Positions 35,041 through 44,330 of a stretch of 64,000 nt of DNA are shown here, one piece after another. Numbering within the stretch: the first letter of the stretch is position 1; every line of letters starts with the position of its first letter. The stretch covers positions 434,001-498,000 of the forward strand of contig NZ_JQLL01000001.1 of the NCBI RefSeq assembly GCF_000744185.1, in the 5' to 3' direction. The notes under the pieces are model-generated. The model was not told the DNA's origin and made no database searches. It worked only from the letters and a program-made list of their open reading frames with translations. The position numbers and the translations under genes were made by a program. This DNA is from Carnobacterium funditum DSM 5970 (GTDB lineage Bacteria; Bacillota; Bacilli; Lactobacillales; Carnobacteriaceae).

Positions 35041-35871
35041 TTGGAAAAACAAAAGAAGATTAACCTATATATTATTTCAGATTCTGTTGGCGGAACAGCC
35101 AATAAATTAGGACAAGCAGCAATGGCTCAATTTCCGGGTGTCGATGCAAATGTATCTGCCTATCCATTTATTAGAGGGGAAGATACACTTTATTCCATAC
35201 TCGAGAAGGCTAGTAAAGATAACGCCTTAGTTATTCACACGTTAATTTCATCTACACTAACTAGTTTAATTGTTTCTTATTGTCAGGGCCATGATTTATT
35301 TTGTTTTGATGTTTTAAATCCTGTTGTCAAAGAAATTGAACAACGTACGAATACTAAGCCTTTAGAAGAACCCGGTGTATTGCACCAATTGAACGATAAT
35401 TATTTTGACCGCATTAGCGCAATTGAATTTGCTGTAAAATACGATGATGGCAGAGATCCAAAAGGCTTTTTAGAAGCGGATATTGTATTATTAGGAATAT
35501 CTCGTACTTCTAAAACACCGTTAAGCATGTTCTTAGCTAATCAGAATTATAAAGTTGCAAATCTACCCTTAGTTCCTGAAGCTCATATCCCAGACACGTT
35601 ATGGAAAGTTAATCCTAAGAAAATTGTTGGGTTAACAAATGATCGCCGTGTACTAAACTCCATCAGACGTGAACGTATGATTGCTTATGGATTAAACCCA
35701 GAAACAGGTTATTCAAAAATTGACCGTATCGATGAAGAATTAGCCTTTGCTACAAAATTATATGATGAACTCAATTGTTTAGTAATTAATGTAGCAACGA
35801 AATCAATTGAAGAGACTGCTGCTATTATTATTAATACATTGCAATTAGATTCAAAAAAAAGAACATTTTAA
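35041..35871 (+). CDS. Pyruvate, phosphate dikinase / PEP synthase regulatory protein (DUF299, YqfL family)
   Basis: About 276 residues. The family is a bifunctional ADP-dependent kinase and Pi-dependent pyrophosphorylase that switches PPDK or PEP synthase off and on by threonine phosphorylation. Visible: YIISDSVGGTANKLGQAA at the start, LNPVVKEIEQRT, the P-loop-like LLGISRTSKTPLSMFLAN and KIVGLTNDRRVL. Start: TTG at 35041 is preferred because GAGGGATAACATA precedes it; the ATG at 35026 has no binding site and would contain that sequence. No dikinase gene is in the window, so the target is inferred. Confidence 0.93.
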   Translation: MEKQKKINLYIISDSVGGTANKLGQAAMAQFPGVDANVSAYPFIRGEDTLYSILEKASKDNALVIHTLISSTLTSLIVSYCQGHDLFCFDVLNPVVKEIEQRTNTKPLEEPGVLHQLNDNYFDRISAIEFAVKYDDGRDPKGFLEADIVLLGISRTSKTPLSMFLANQNYKVANLPLVPEAHIPDTLWKVNPKKIVGLTNDRRVLNSIRRERMIAYGLNPETGYSKIDRIDEELAFATKLYDELNCLVINVATKSIEETAAIIINTLQLDSKKRTF

Positions 35872-35908
35872 TTAGTCAACTTTTTAATAGAGTCTATAGC
35901 ATAAAAAA

Positions 35909-36045
35909 AGAATTGGGACATAAAGCGTTTAGACTCGAATCCCTTCACGAATAGCGCTCGATGGACGTTAGTTTTTTTGAGCACGTCTAAAATGAAATTT
36001 GGGATAAATGAAGAGGCTGGGACATAATGTCCTAGCCTCTTTGTT
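35909..36045. repeat. Intergenic repeat-like element ending in a terminator
   Basis: GAATTGGGACATAAAGCG near 35910 is echoed by GAGGCTGGGACATAATG near 36013, and the latter forms the strong hairpin AAGAGGCTGGGACA / TGTCCTAGCCTCTT (36011-36041) with T residues after it. Short GGGACATAA-type elements of this kind are widespread between genes in Listeria, enterococci and carnobacteria (general knowledge). The hairpin can end yqfL transcripts and also those of the convergent TPM gene. Confidence 0.6.
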
Positions 36046-36054
36046 CACTTATTA

Positions 36055-36894
36055 CTAAAATCCACGACTAGAACCGCCGCCGCCAGAGCTACCGCCACCG
36101 CCAAAACCACCGCCGCCTCCGAAACCGCCGCCGCCAAATCCGCCACCTCGGCCACCTCGACCGCCTCGGTTTCCTGCAGACATACCGATTAGAAATGGCA
36201 ATATACTAGAACGACGACCACCTGAACCGCCGCCACCGCCGCCGGAAAAGAAACTACTTACAAGAAAAAAGATAATTAAAATAATAAAAACTGTGGAAAT
36301 CCCACCATCATTTCCATCATCATAAGCCGTTTCGTCGACTTCATAACCCGAAAATACAACTTCATTATCAAACATGTATTCTTTATTTACTTTAACCGCA
36401 GTCTCAGTGAAGATGTTTTTTAATGCTGTATCAAAATTGTTGTTTTTTAAATCTTCTATATTGCGATCTAAGATAGCTCCCGTTCCACTATCAGTCAAAG
36501 CACCTTCTAATCCATAGCCAACTTCGAATCTAATTTCGCGTTCTGATTCACTCATCAGTATTAAGACACCATTATCTAATTCACTACCACCAATACCCCA
36601 TTGTTTAAACAATTTTTCACTGTAGTTTTCTATGCTATCACCGTCAAGAGTATCAATCGTTGCTACGACAATTTGTGGTTTTTCTTTTGTATCTTCATAA
36701 TGCTTATTTACATCAATAATAAATTTCTCCGTTTCCGGTGAGAGCATATCCGCTTCATCAGAAACATAAAAATTTTTAGATGGTTCCGGGTAATCAGAAG
36801 TCGCCATTACTTTTAAGGGATTAAAGTAAAGAAAAGTTAAACTGAATGCGACTAGAAAGTAAATAATTTTATTACTCTTCTTGTCTATTTTCAC
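36055..36894 (-). CDS. TPM-domain secreted/membrane protein with glycine-rich tail (YgcG family)
   Basis: 279 residues from GTG 36894, which has AGAGGAGGAAAAT just upstream; a longer frame to 36951 overlaps lemA and was rejected. An N-terminal signal/anchor (about 8-28) precedes a TPM domain (about 40-170, with VSDEADMLS, PQIVVATIDTLDG and ILMSESEREIRFEVGYGLEG) facing outward. A second membrane helix lies near 205-220 (VFIILIIFFLV), then a tail of almost pure Gly/Ser/Arg repeats. TPM proteins often accompany LemA, as here, but their function is poorly defined. Confidence 0.88.
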   Translation of the reverse strand: MKIDKKSNKIIYFLVAFSLTFLYFNPLKVMATSDYPEPSKNFYVSDEADMLSPETEKFIIDVNKHYEDTKEKPQIVVATIDTLDGDSIENYSEKLFKQWGIGGSELDNGVLILMSESEREIRFEVGYGLEGALTDSGTGAILDRNIEDLKNNNFDTALKNIFTETAVKVNKEYMFDNEVVFSGYEVDETAYDDGNDGGISTVFIILIIFFLVSSFFSGGGGGGSGGRRSSILPFLIGMSAGNRGGRGGRGGGFGGGGFGGGGGFGGGGSSGGGGSSRGF

Positions 36895-36943
36895 ATATTT
36901 TCCTCCTCTAAATAAATTGTACGATTGAATAAAATAAACTAGT

Positions 36944-37510
36944 TTATTCAAAATTCACTTCTGGAGCAGTTTCAGCACCTTCTACAGCTTTAAAGTATGG
37001 TTTCTCTTCAAAACCAGTTGCGTTTGCAATAATAGATCCTGGAAAACGTTTAACTTTATTGTTGTAGCCTTGAACAGCGTCATTGTAACGTTGTCTTTCC
37101 ACTGCTACACGGTTTTCTGTCCCAGCTAATTCATCCATTAAAGCTGTAACATTTTGGTTCGATTTTAATTCAGGGTAATTTTCAACCACCACTAACAATC
37201 GAGACAAAGCTGAAGTCATCTCATTATTGGCATCAATTTTTTCTTCAACAGAACCAGCACCACTTAATTTAGATCGTGCATCTGCAATATTTCCAAACAC
37301 AGTTTGTTCTTGCGTCATTGCACCTTTGACTGAGTTAACAAGGTTTGGAATCAAATCATTTCGTCTTTGCAATTGTGATTCGACTTGAGACCAAGCAACA
37401 TCAACATTACTCTCTTCTTGTATTAACCCATTATATGAACTGATAAATGGTACTATTAAGATTAACAATGCTATTACAACACCAATAGCTATTTTCATCC
37501 CTTTTTTCAT
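36944..37510 (-). CDS. lemA: LemA family protein
   Basis: 188 residues. An N-terminal membrane anchor (about 5-22) is followed by a helical bundle with the LemA pattern: YNGLIQEESNVDVAWSQVESQLQRRNDLIPNL-type start (read here in shorter blocks), ALSRLLVVVENYPELKSNQNV, and YNDAVQGYNNKVKRFPGS. Function is not established. It is the first gene of a two-gene unit with the TPM protein 50 bp downstream; both are membrane-anchored, so they may form a complex (inference). Confidence 0.92.
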   Translation of the reverse strand: MKKGMKIAIGVVIALLILIVPFISSYNGLIQEESNVDVAWSQVESQLQRRNDLIPNLVNSVKGAMTQEQTVFGNIADARSKLSGAGSVEEKIDANNEMTSALSRLLVVVENYPELKSNQNVTALMDELAGTENRVAVERQRYNDAVQGYNNKVKRFPGSIIANATGFEEKPYFKAVEGAETAPEVNFE

Positions 37511-37677
37511 TTAAATTTCCTTCTTTCTATTCTAAATATAGTATTTTTGTATCTCAACTAATTTTAACACAATTTAATCATACTTGAAAAAAGAAAAAAA
37601 CATATGAGACTTTAGTCGGAAAATTAGATAGATTTTAACGAATAAAAAAGCTGGATTTTCAATAACTAATGCCTTCC

Positions 37678-37713
37678 AATCAAATCTAATTATGCCATAA
37701 ATTAGATTTGATT
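37678..37713. repeat. 14-bp perfect inverted repeat beyond nfo
   Basis: AATCAAATCTAATT and AATTAGATTTGATT with an 8-base loop, directly after the nfo terminator on the minus strand. No T run of its own; possibly a second transcript-end structure. Confidence 0.45.
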
Positions 37714-37758
37714 GAAAAAAAGAACCAAGAACATTAGAAAACTAGCATTCTTGGTTCT
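37714..37758 (-). terminator. Terminator after nfo
   Basis: AGAACCAAGAA pairs with TTCTTGGTTCT, extended by partial inner pairing (CTAG-type), with TTTTTTTC following on the minus strand. Confidence 0.85.
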
Positions 37759-37800
37759 AATTCATATATGGTTATTTAATTTTTATTGCTTTTACCTTTC

Positions 37801-38703
37801 TTAATATTCTTTTTGATTTAGTATATCCTCTAATAGATTAGGATTAAATATCTGGGTTCTCAACATCTTGATTTCATGACCATAAGGTGCTAGTTTGTTT
37901 TTTTTGTCTTCTCCAACAAAAGGAGTTTCTAAAATTTTTGGTAATGTTTTTAGTTTGGGATGATGTACTACAGCGTTCAAAGCATCAAATCCTATTGTTC
38001 CAAAACCAATATTAGCATGGCGGTCTTTATGACTACCCTGTGGATTTTTTGAATCGTTAACATGGATGACTTTTAACTTCTCTAACCCAATAATATCATC
38101 AAATTCCTGTAAAACACCATCAAAATCATTCTTAACATCGTAACCTGCATCATTAATATGGCAAGTATCCATTGTAACTGACAGTTTTTCATTCATTGTG
38201 ACGCCAGAAATAATTTCTGCTAATTCTTCAAAAGAACGACCTATTTCTGTGCCTTTTCCAGCCATTGTTTCTAAGGCAATCTGTGCCAATTGATCTTTAT
38301 GCAGTACCTCATTTAAACCTTTAATAATTTGTTTAATCGCTGCTGAGGCTCCTTCTCCAACATGAGCTCCAGGGTGCATAGTAATTTGTCTAGCACCTAA
38401 TGCTTCAGCACGCACTATCTCAGCTTTTAAAAATTCAATACCAAAAGAAAAATTCTCAGGTTTTAATGTATTACCCAAATTAATAATATAAGGGGCATGG
38501 ACAACCATATCGGACAACCCATGCTCTTTCATATATGCCGTACCTGCTTCAATGTTCATATCTTCTATCGGTTTTCTTTTCGTATTTTGTGGCGCTCCGG
38601 TATAAATCATAAAGGTACTCGAATTATAACTCGCCGCATCTTCTGCTGAACCTAACAACATTTTCTTGCCATTCATTGATACATGTGATCCTAACAATAC
38701 CAT
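37801..38703 (-). CDS. nfo: Endonuclease IV (AP endonuclease)
   Basis: 300 residues, TIM-barrel zinc enzyme that cuts DNA 5' to abasic sites in base excision repair. Zinc-ligand motifs are clear: [11 protein letters not shown] at the start, [39 protein letters not shown] and [20 protein letters not shown]. Full length. It keeps the repair of abasic sites even though a base-removing glycosylase gene (mpg, 51.0 kb) has decayed. Confidence 0.96.
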   Translation of the reverse strand: MVLLGSHVSMNGKKMLLGSAEDAASYNSSTFMIYTGAPQNTKRKPIEDMNIEAGTAYMKEHGLSDMVVHAPYIINLGNTLKPENFSFGIEFLKAEIVRAEALGARQITMHPGAHVGEGASAAIKQIIKGLNEVLHKDQLAQIALETMAGKGTEIGRSFEELAEIISGVTMNEKLSVTMDTCHINDAGYDVKNDFDGVLQEFDDIIGLEKLKVIHVNDSKNPQGSHKDRHANIGFGTIGFDALNAVVHHPKLKTLPKILETPFVGEDKKNKLAPYGHEIKMLRTQIFNPNLLEDILNQKEY

Positions 38704-38787
38704 ATTATCTAATCTCCAATCTTTTTTTAAAACTCGTATCCATTGTAAGACAGTTTGTTCAAAAGGACAAATTAAAAAAACTGTTGT

Positions 38788-39540
38788 CTATTGTAAATGG
38801 AGGGAATGTTCAGATTTATACCAGTCAATCGCACTAACAGTTTTTTCTAAAACGACTGAGGTATCAGTAAGTAAATCAACGACGTGTTGATTTCTTTTTG
38901 TAAAAAGAATCGATAAGTATAAAATACTTACTGTTTTTAAAATAAATCTACCAAAGCCTTCTCTAATAATTACTGTTAACCAACTTAATTTTTCTTCTTT
39001 AAAAGATACGACTCTAAGTCCAAAAATCATTTTCCCAATTGTCTGTCCATTAGTTAGTTTTGTAATTAGAATAAAATACAATAAAAATAGACCTAATTGA
39101 CTAATTGAAAACAAGGAAAAAAATTCAGTTCTCATTGGTGTTTTAGTTATTATAAAATAAGAACTGACAATTAATCGATTCAAGCTTTCAATAACTAGTA
39201 AGTCAATGAGATAGGCAAATAACCTAAACCAGAAACCTCCGTAAAAATAAGAAGGATAAAAATTAAATGGAGTTTTTTCAACTTGTTGCTGCTTTTGTTG
39301 TTCTTGCCAATAAAGTCTACGTTCATTTCTTAATTCTTCAGGAGTACGTACTTTTATTTCCTTTTCTATTTCTTCTTCGTTATCCAGCTGTTCTACCTGT
39401 TTTCCATTTTCTTTGTCTAGTTGAATTAAACGCTTTTTTCGGTTACTATCCTCTTCTTCTTTTGCTAAAAATTGTTTTAATTCACTTAAATCTAATTCTT
39501 TTGTTGTACCTTTTTCGGTTGATTTAAAATTATTATCCAC
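38788..39540 (-). CDS. RDD-family membrane protein
   Basis: 250 residues from GTG 39540, chosen because GGAGGTGA sits 5 bases upstream; the ATG at 39555 would place that site inside the gene. The N-terminal 100 residues are highly charged (Lys/Glu/Gln-rich, EEEDSNRKKR, WQEQQKQQQ), probably cytoplasmic. The RDD domain follows, with GGFWFRLFAYLIDLLVI, then two further membrane segments including NGQTIGKMIFGLRVV. Function of RDD proteins varies. The start overlaps the sppA stop region, so the two are translationally coupled. Confidence 0.85.
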   Translation of the reverse strand: MDNNFKSTEKGTTKELDLSELKQFLAKEEEDSNRKKRLIQLDKENGKQVEQLDNEEEIEKEIKVRTPEELRNERRLYWQEQQKQQQVEKTPFNFYPSYFYGGFWFRLFAYLIDLLVIESLNRLIVSSYFIITKTPMRTEFFSLFSISQLGLFLLYFILITKLTNGQTIGKMIFGLRVVSFKEEKLSWLTVIIREGFGRFILKTVSILYLSILFTKRNQHVVDLLTDTSVVLEKTVSAIDWYKSEHSLHLQ

Positions 39541-39541
39541 T

Positions 39542-40579
39542 CTATTCACCTCCATATAGGTACATCATTCTTGGAGATTGAGCGTCACTAAGTTGCTTTG
39601 TTAATTCTGTAACTACTTTTTCTGATCCATTTTTTTGAGAGACAAACTGACTTACTTTAGAAGTCAGGAGAGATTTAAAAGATAATGAACCAGTTGAGTA
39701 CTGAAAAACTTCTGCATCTTCAATTTGATTGTCTTTTTTGAGTGCTTCTAAAGCATCTTCTTGGTAACCAATTTGATCAATCAATCCATTTTTTTTTGCT
39801 TGTACTCCATCAAAAATTCTTCCATCAGAAATAGCTTTAACTTCATTTATGTCTATATTTCTACCTTTAGTTACAACCTGAATAAAACGATTGTACGAAT
39901 CGTCAACTAGGCCTTGTAAAATAAGTTGCTCTTCATCTGTCATTTTTTTACTTGCAGATCCAATGTCTTTGAATTGACCACTTTTTATGGTTGTGTCTTC
40001 AATACCTATCTTTTCATATAGTTCACTTAGGTTTAAACTACTCATAATCACACCAATTGATCCAGTTAACGTTTCTTTGGATGCGAAGATTTTATCTGCA
40101 GAAGCCGCAATATAATAGCCCCCACTAGCAGCAACATTCCCCATTGAAACGTATATTGGAATTTTTGTAACTTTTTGCAACTCGTCTATTTTATCTTTTA
40201 TTTGAGCACTTTCATATGTACCGCCTCCAGGAGAATTAATGGCTAGCAATACACCTTTAACAGAATTATCTGTTTTTATTGCTTCTAACTGTTCCATGAA
40301 AAATTGATGATTGTATCCTGATGTATCGAACAAAGTGGAAGCTTGATCTGCTAAAATAGCTCCGTTAATCTCAAGGAGTGCAATACGTTCACTTTGATTT
40401 CCTTTAAGTACGACTGTTTCACTTAGTACTTGTTGTCCTAATAATGTATTGGCCGTCTCCATTACTGCATTATCTGAATTGCCTGTTGGATTAATTTTTA
40501 AAGTTAAATCATTAATAATAAAAGATAGTACAAAAAGTCCTATTGCTATAGCAACAGCAGTCCATCTCTTCGTTGTCAT
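39542..40579 (-). CDS. sppA: Signal peptide peptidase SppA (S49 family)
   Basis: 345 residues. A membrane-anchored serine protease that degrades cleaved signal peptides. One N-terminal helix (about 8-27) anchors a Clp-like domain. The catalytic dyad is proposed as the Ser in MGNVAASGGYYIAASAD and the Lys in SGQFKDIGSASKK; TGSIGVIMS is also typical. This is the short Gram-positive form. It is first gene of a two-gene unit with the RDD protein, under its own promoter. Confidence 0.94.
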   Translation of the reverse strand: MTTKRWTAVAIAIGLFVLSFIINDLTLKINPTGNSDNAVMETANTLLGQQVLSETVVLKGNQSERIALLEINGAILADQASTLFDTSGYNHQFFMEQLEAIKTDNSVKGVLLAINSPGGGTYESAQIKDKIDELQKVTKIPIYVSMGNVAASGGYYIAASADKIFASKETLTGSIGVIMSSLNLSELYEKIGIEDTTIKSGQFKDIGSASKKMTDEEQLILQGLVDDSYNRFIQVVTKGRNIDINEVKAISDGRIFDGVQAKKNGLIDQIGYQEDALEALKKDNQIEDAEVFQYSTGSLSFKSLLTSKVSQFVSQKNGSEKVVTELTKQLSDAQSPRMMYLYGGE

Positions 40580-40610
40580 TATTTTTCCCCCTTTTAATTC
40601 TCTATCTTTA

Positions 40611-40638
40611 ATTTTACAACAATCGTAATTTATTTCAA
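40611..40638 (-). promoter_or_regulatory. Promoter of sppA-RDD
   Basis: TTGAAA (40633-40638) and TAAAAT (40611-40616), spacing 16 bases, about 30 bp upstream of the start codon. Confidence 0.55.
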
Positions 40639-40650
40639 GTAACTATTTAA

Positions 40651-40698
40651 TAAAAATAAGCATTAAGAACCTCCTTAAAAAGTTTCTTAATGCTTATT
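40651..40698 (-). terminator. Terminator after hisS-aspS
   Basis: A 15-bp perfect stem (AATAAGCATTAAGAA with TTCTTAATGCTTATT) around 14 bases, followed by TTTTTATT on the minus strand. Confidence 0.88.
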
Positions 40699-40734
40699 AT
40701 AAATCATTAATGAAAAGTACATCTCATATGTGAT

Positions 40735-42504
40735 TTATTCTTCTGTTTTAAGTGTTTTTATAGACAAGTCAGTTAATTGCTCATTACTCACTAAACTTGG
40801 AGCTTTTGTCAATGGATCAACTGCTTTACCATTTTTTGGGAATGCGATAACTTCACGAATATTTTCTTCGCCAGCTAATAACATTGCAAATCGGTCCAGT
40901 CCTAATGCGATTCCGCCATGAGGTGGGAATCCATATTCTAATGCTTCTAACAAGAAACCAAATTGAGCGTTTGCCTCCTCTTTTGTAAAACCTAGCGCTG
41001 AAAACATCTTTTCTTGAATTTCACGAGAATGAATTCTTAACGAACCACCACCTAGCTCATAGCCATTTAAAACAATATCATAAGCTTGTGCTTGAACTTT
41101 TTCTGGTGCAGTTCCCAATAATTCAACGTCTTCTTCTCTGGGCATTGTAAAAGGATGATGGGCAGCACTGTAACGGTTAGCTTCCTCGTCATATTCTAAT
41201 AAAGGCCAATCAACAATCCAAAGGAATGCAAATACAGAACGATCAATCAAATCCAATTCTTTAGCTAGTTTAGAACGTAGTGCACCTAGTGCATCCGCTA
41301 CTACCGATTTTTTATCAGCAACGAATAGCAACAAATCACCTGGTTCTGCTTCTAATCGTTTAATCAATTCTTGAGGATTTTCTTTAAAGAACTTAGCGAT
41401 AGGACCTTTGAGTTCCTTTTCTTCTACTTTTAACCAAGCTAAGCCTTTAGCGCCGTAGATAGAAACAAATTCTCCTAAAGCCTCGATATTTTTTCGAGAA
41501 AATTTATCAGCTGCTCCTTTAACATTAATCGCTTTAACTTCACCACCGTTAGAGATTGCACCACTAAATACTTTAAAATCTGAATCTTCGACTAAATCAC
41601 TGATTTGAATTAGTTCTAAACCAAAACGGACATCAGGTTTATCGCTACCAAAACGGTTTATCGCTTCATCGTAGCTCAATTGAGGAAAAGGTCTTGGTAT
41701 ATCAATGTTTTTTGTGTCTTTCATAACCTTAACTAACATTTCTTCGGTAAAACTCTGAATGTCTTCTGCTTTCAAAAAGCTTGTTTCAATATCAATCTGA
41801 GTAAATTCTGGTTGACGATCTCCACGTAAATCTTCATCTCTAAAACAACGAACGATTTGATAATAACGATCGAAACCTGCACCCATTAACAATTGTTTGA
41901 ACAATTGAGGAGACTGTGGCAATGCGTAAAAATGACCGGGATGAACACGTGAGGGAACTAAATAATCACGAGCACCTTCAGGAGTTGATTTAGTTAAATA
42001 AGGTGTTTCTATATCAATAAATTCATTATTGTCTAAATAATTACGAACAGATTTTGTCATTTTATGTCGCAACATGAAGTTTTTAGTCATTTCTGGCCGT
42101 CTTAAATCTAAGTAGCGATATTCTAGTCTTTTGTCATCAGAAACAGCTACTCCATCTTCAATATAAAAAGGAGTTGTTTTAGACTCATTTAAGACTTTTA
42201 TCTCTTCAACTTCTACTTCTAATTCTCCAGTAGCGATGTTTCTATTGATAACATTTTCATCACGTGCTACCACTTTCCCTTTTATTTCTAGTACATATTC
42301 ACTACGTACATTTTCAGCAATAGTCAATGCTTCTTTAGAAAAAATAGGATTAAAGACAACTTGAATAATCCCTTCGCGATCTCGTAAATCAATAAATATT
42401 AAATCACCTAAGTCGCGTCTTTTTTGAACCCAGCCTTTTAGAGTTACTGTATGGCCTAATAAATCTTTTGTAATTCTTCCGCAATATTCGGTCCGTTCTG
42501 CCAT
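40735..42504 (-). CDS. aspS: Aspartate-tRNA ligase
   Basis: 589 residues from ATG 42504 (M-A-E-R-T); the in-frame TTG nine bases upstream overlaps the region after the TAGGAG binding site and is less likely. An N-terminal OB-fold anticodon-binding domain ([19 protein letters not shown]), then a class II core with [16 protein letters not shown] (motif 2), the bacterial GAD insertion and [15 protein letters not shown] (motif 3). It charges tRNA-Asp. It lies 22 bp downstream of hisS under a shared T-box leader. Confidence 0.97.
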   Translation of the reverse strand: MAERTEYCGRITKDLLGHTVTLKGWVQKRRDLGDLIFIDLRDREGIIQVVFNPIFSKEALTIAENVRSEYVLEIKGKVVARDENVINRNIATGELEVEVEEIKVLNESKTTPFYIEDGVAVSDDKRLEYRYLDLRRPEMTKNFMLRHKMTKSVRNYLDNNEFIDIETPYLTKSTPEGARDYLVPSRVHPGHFYALPQSPQLFKQLLMGAGFDRYYQIVRCFRDEDLRGDRQPEFTQIDIETSFLKAEDIQSFTEEMLVKVMKDTKNIDIPRPFPQLSYDEAINRFGSDKPDVRFGLELIQISDLVEDSDFKVFSGAISNGGEVKAINVKGAADKFSRKNIEALGEFVSIYGAKGLAWLKVEEKELKGPIAKFFKENPQELIKRLEAEPGDLLLFVADKKSVVADALGALRSKLAKELDLIDRSVFAFLWIVDWPLLEYDEEANRYSAAHHPFTMPREEDVELLGTAPEKVQAQAYDIVLNGYELGGGSLRIHSREIQEKMFSALGFTKEEANAQFGFLLEALEYGFPPHGGIALGLDRFAMLLAGEENIREVIAFPKNGKAVDPLTKAPSLVSNEQLTDLSIKTLKTEE

Positions 42505-42526
42505 TTTTTCCAACTCCTATTATTAT

Positions 42527-43852
42527 CTATTTTTCTTTATTAAAAAAATCATTGAATGCAGTCATATCGGTTGTTTTTAAATTAAATACTTTTTCAAAAT
42601 CTTTATAAATTTCTGTTAGTTTAACGCTTGATTCGCTATTATTTTTCATTACTTTAAAATTAGCTTCTCCCTTACCTAGTTCTTCTTCACCGATAGTCAA
42701 AACGGCTTTAGCATTTAACTTAGAAGCTGTTTTAAACTGTGCTTTGGCTTTCCGATCAAAGTAGTCTCGATCTGCAGAAAATCCAGCCTTGCGAATCGCT
42801 TGTACCAATTTTAACGTTTCTACATTTGTAGATTCACCTAAGCCCACAACATAAACGTCAACTTCATGCGAGTTAGGTATCTCAATTTCTTCAGCTTCTA
42901 AGGTTAAGATTAAACGTTCCAAACCTAACGCAAAACCAAAGCCAGGAGTAGTAGGTCCTCCTATTTCTTCTACAAGTCCGTCATAGCGACCACCTGCACA
43001 AATAGTTGTAATTGCGCCAAAGCCGGGTGCATCGCTCATGATTTCAAAAATAGTATGGTTATAATAATCTAAACCTCTTACCATATTGCTATCAATTTGA
43101 TACGGAATCTCTAACACGTCCAACATTTCTATGACGGCTTCGAAGTGTAGCTTTGATTCTTCATTTAAGTAATCCAAAATAGAAGGTGCATTTTTAATGA
43201 TTTCTTGATCATTTTTATTTTTGCTATCTAATACTCGCAATGGATTTTTATGCAATCTAATTTGTGAGTCCGTACTTAATTCATCAAAGGAAGGTTCTAG
43301 ATAAGCAATTAATGCTTCGCGGTAGGCCTTCCTACTTTCTATATCTCCAAGTGAATTGATGACTAAAGAAAAGTGTTGCAGTCCAAGTTCATTAAACAAA
43401 TCTATTGCTAAGGCCATTGTTTCAACATCAGTAGCTGGGTTCATACTGCCAAATACCTCAACGCCTAACTGATGAAATTGTCTCATCCGTCCGCCTTGTG
43501 GACGTTCGTATCGAAACATAGGTCCCATGTAATAAACTTTATAGGGTTTTGCATATTCTGGTCCAAATAACTTATTTTCAACATATGCACGTACAACTGG
43601 CGCTGTTCCTTCAGGACGAAGAGACATGTGACGTTTGCCCTTATCGTAAAAATCATACATTTCTTTAGAAACAATATCGCTTGTTTCTCCTACGCCACGT
43701 GAAAATAAATCATAACTTTCAAAAATGGGCGTCCTAATTTCGCTAAATTGATAATCTCCTAAAATTACTTTTGCTGTTTCTTCTATAAATTGCCACTTTA
43801 ACGAATCAGACGGCAATAAATCTGCTGTTCCTTTTGGTCTTTGAATTTGCAT
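42527..43852 (-). CDS. hisS: Histidine-tRNA ligase
   Basis: 441 residues, class II synthetase charging tRNA-His. Motifs: [10 protein letters not shown] at the start, [42 protein letters not shown] (motif 2), the His-specific [26 protein letters not shown] and [13 protein letters not shown] (motif 3), then a C-terminal anticodon-binding domain. First gene of hisS-aspS. Normal length. Confidence 0.97.
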   Translation of the reverse strand: MQIQRPKGTADLLPSDSLKWQFIEETAKVILGDYQFSEIRTPIFESYDLFSRGVGETSDIVSKEMYDFYDKGKRHMSLRPEGTAPVVRAYVENKLFGPEYAKPYKVYYMGPMFRYERPQGGRMRQFHQLGVEVFGSMNPATDVETMALAIDLFNELGLQHFSLVINSLGDIESRKAYREALIAYLEPSFDELSTDSQIRLHKNPLRVLDSKNKNDQEIIKNAPSILDYLNEESKLHFEAVIEMLDVLEIPYQIDSNMVRGLDYYNHTIFEIMSDAPGFGAITTICAGGRYDGLVEEIGGPTTPGFGFALGLERLILTLEAEEIEIPNSHEVDVYVVGLGESTNVETLKLVQAIRKAGFSADRDYFDRKAKAQFKTASKLNAKAVLTIGEEELGKGEANFKVMKNNSESSVKLTEIYKDFEKVFNLKTTDMTAFNDFFNKEK

Positions 43853-43899
43853 AATGTTAACACTCCTTAGTTTAATAAAGATTTATTTATTTTGTTTAA

Positions 43900-44150
43900 A
43901 AAAAATCAAAAAAAAGCCCTTATTCTATAACAGAATAAGGACGAGTTTAGTTTTTTTCTCGTGGTACCACCTTTTTTTGAAAGCAAGAGCTCTCCTCAAC
44001 GATTAACGCTCGTAACGTAATAGCTTTTCACTATTAACCCTCCAGAATGTCATTCAGACTTATAATGGGAACCATTTTCAGCCAAGATGGTTCTTTCTTT
44101 TTGCTCATTAAAAAACTTACTTTCTCTTTCAACGGGTCTTTTATGTTCTA
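43900..44150 (-). promoter_or_regulatory. T-box leader of hisS-aspS (specifier reads GAC)
   Basis: T-box core AGGTGGTACCACG (43960-43972), then terminator CCTTATTCT/AGAATAAGG (43918-43940) with a long T run. The specifier-side sequence GAATGACATTCTGGAG aligns exactly with GAAAGGCATTCTGGAG of the glycine leader at 26.8 kb, placing GAC (Asp) at the specifier, followed by the conserved A. The leader would therefore respond to uncharged tRNA-Asp, although hisS is the first gene. CAT or ACA in shifted frames is less consistent with the alignment. Confidence 0.88.
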
Positions 44151-44158
44151 ATAATATT

Positions 44159-44187
44159 ACATTACAAGAAAGCATAGTACTTGTCAA
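44159..44187 (-). promoter_or_regulatory. Promoter of the hisS-aspS leader
   Basis: TTGACA (44182-44187) and TAATGT (44159-44164), spacing 17. Confidence 0.7.
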
Positions 44188-44250
44188 GTTTTGAAAAGCA
44201 GGAATCTTTCAGCTGTTTTTGAATGTTTAACTGATTGATTTAGTATTTCA

Positions 44251-44280
44251 TTGCATAACAGGTACTTTAATTGCTATAAT
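44251..44280 (+). promoter_or_regulatory. Promoter of the cell-wall amidase gene
   Basis: TTGCAT (44251-44256) and TATAAT (44275-44280), spacing 18, divergent from the hisS promoter 64 bp away. Confidence 0.6.
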
Positions 44281-44330
44281 TAAATTAAACGTTTGCACTT
44301 ATTTGCAATAAGAAGGTAGTGAGTGATTAA

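Noticed and set aside
36895-36951. Longer start for the TPM protein overlapping lemA
   Set aside because: The strong AGAGGAGG site lies within this stretch just before GTG 36894, and the signal peptide begins after it.
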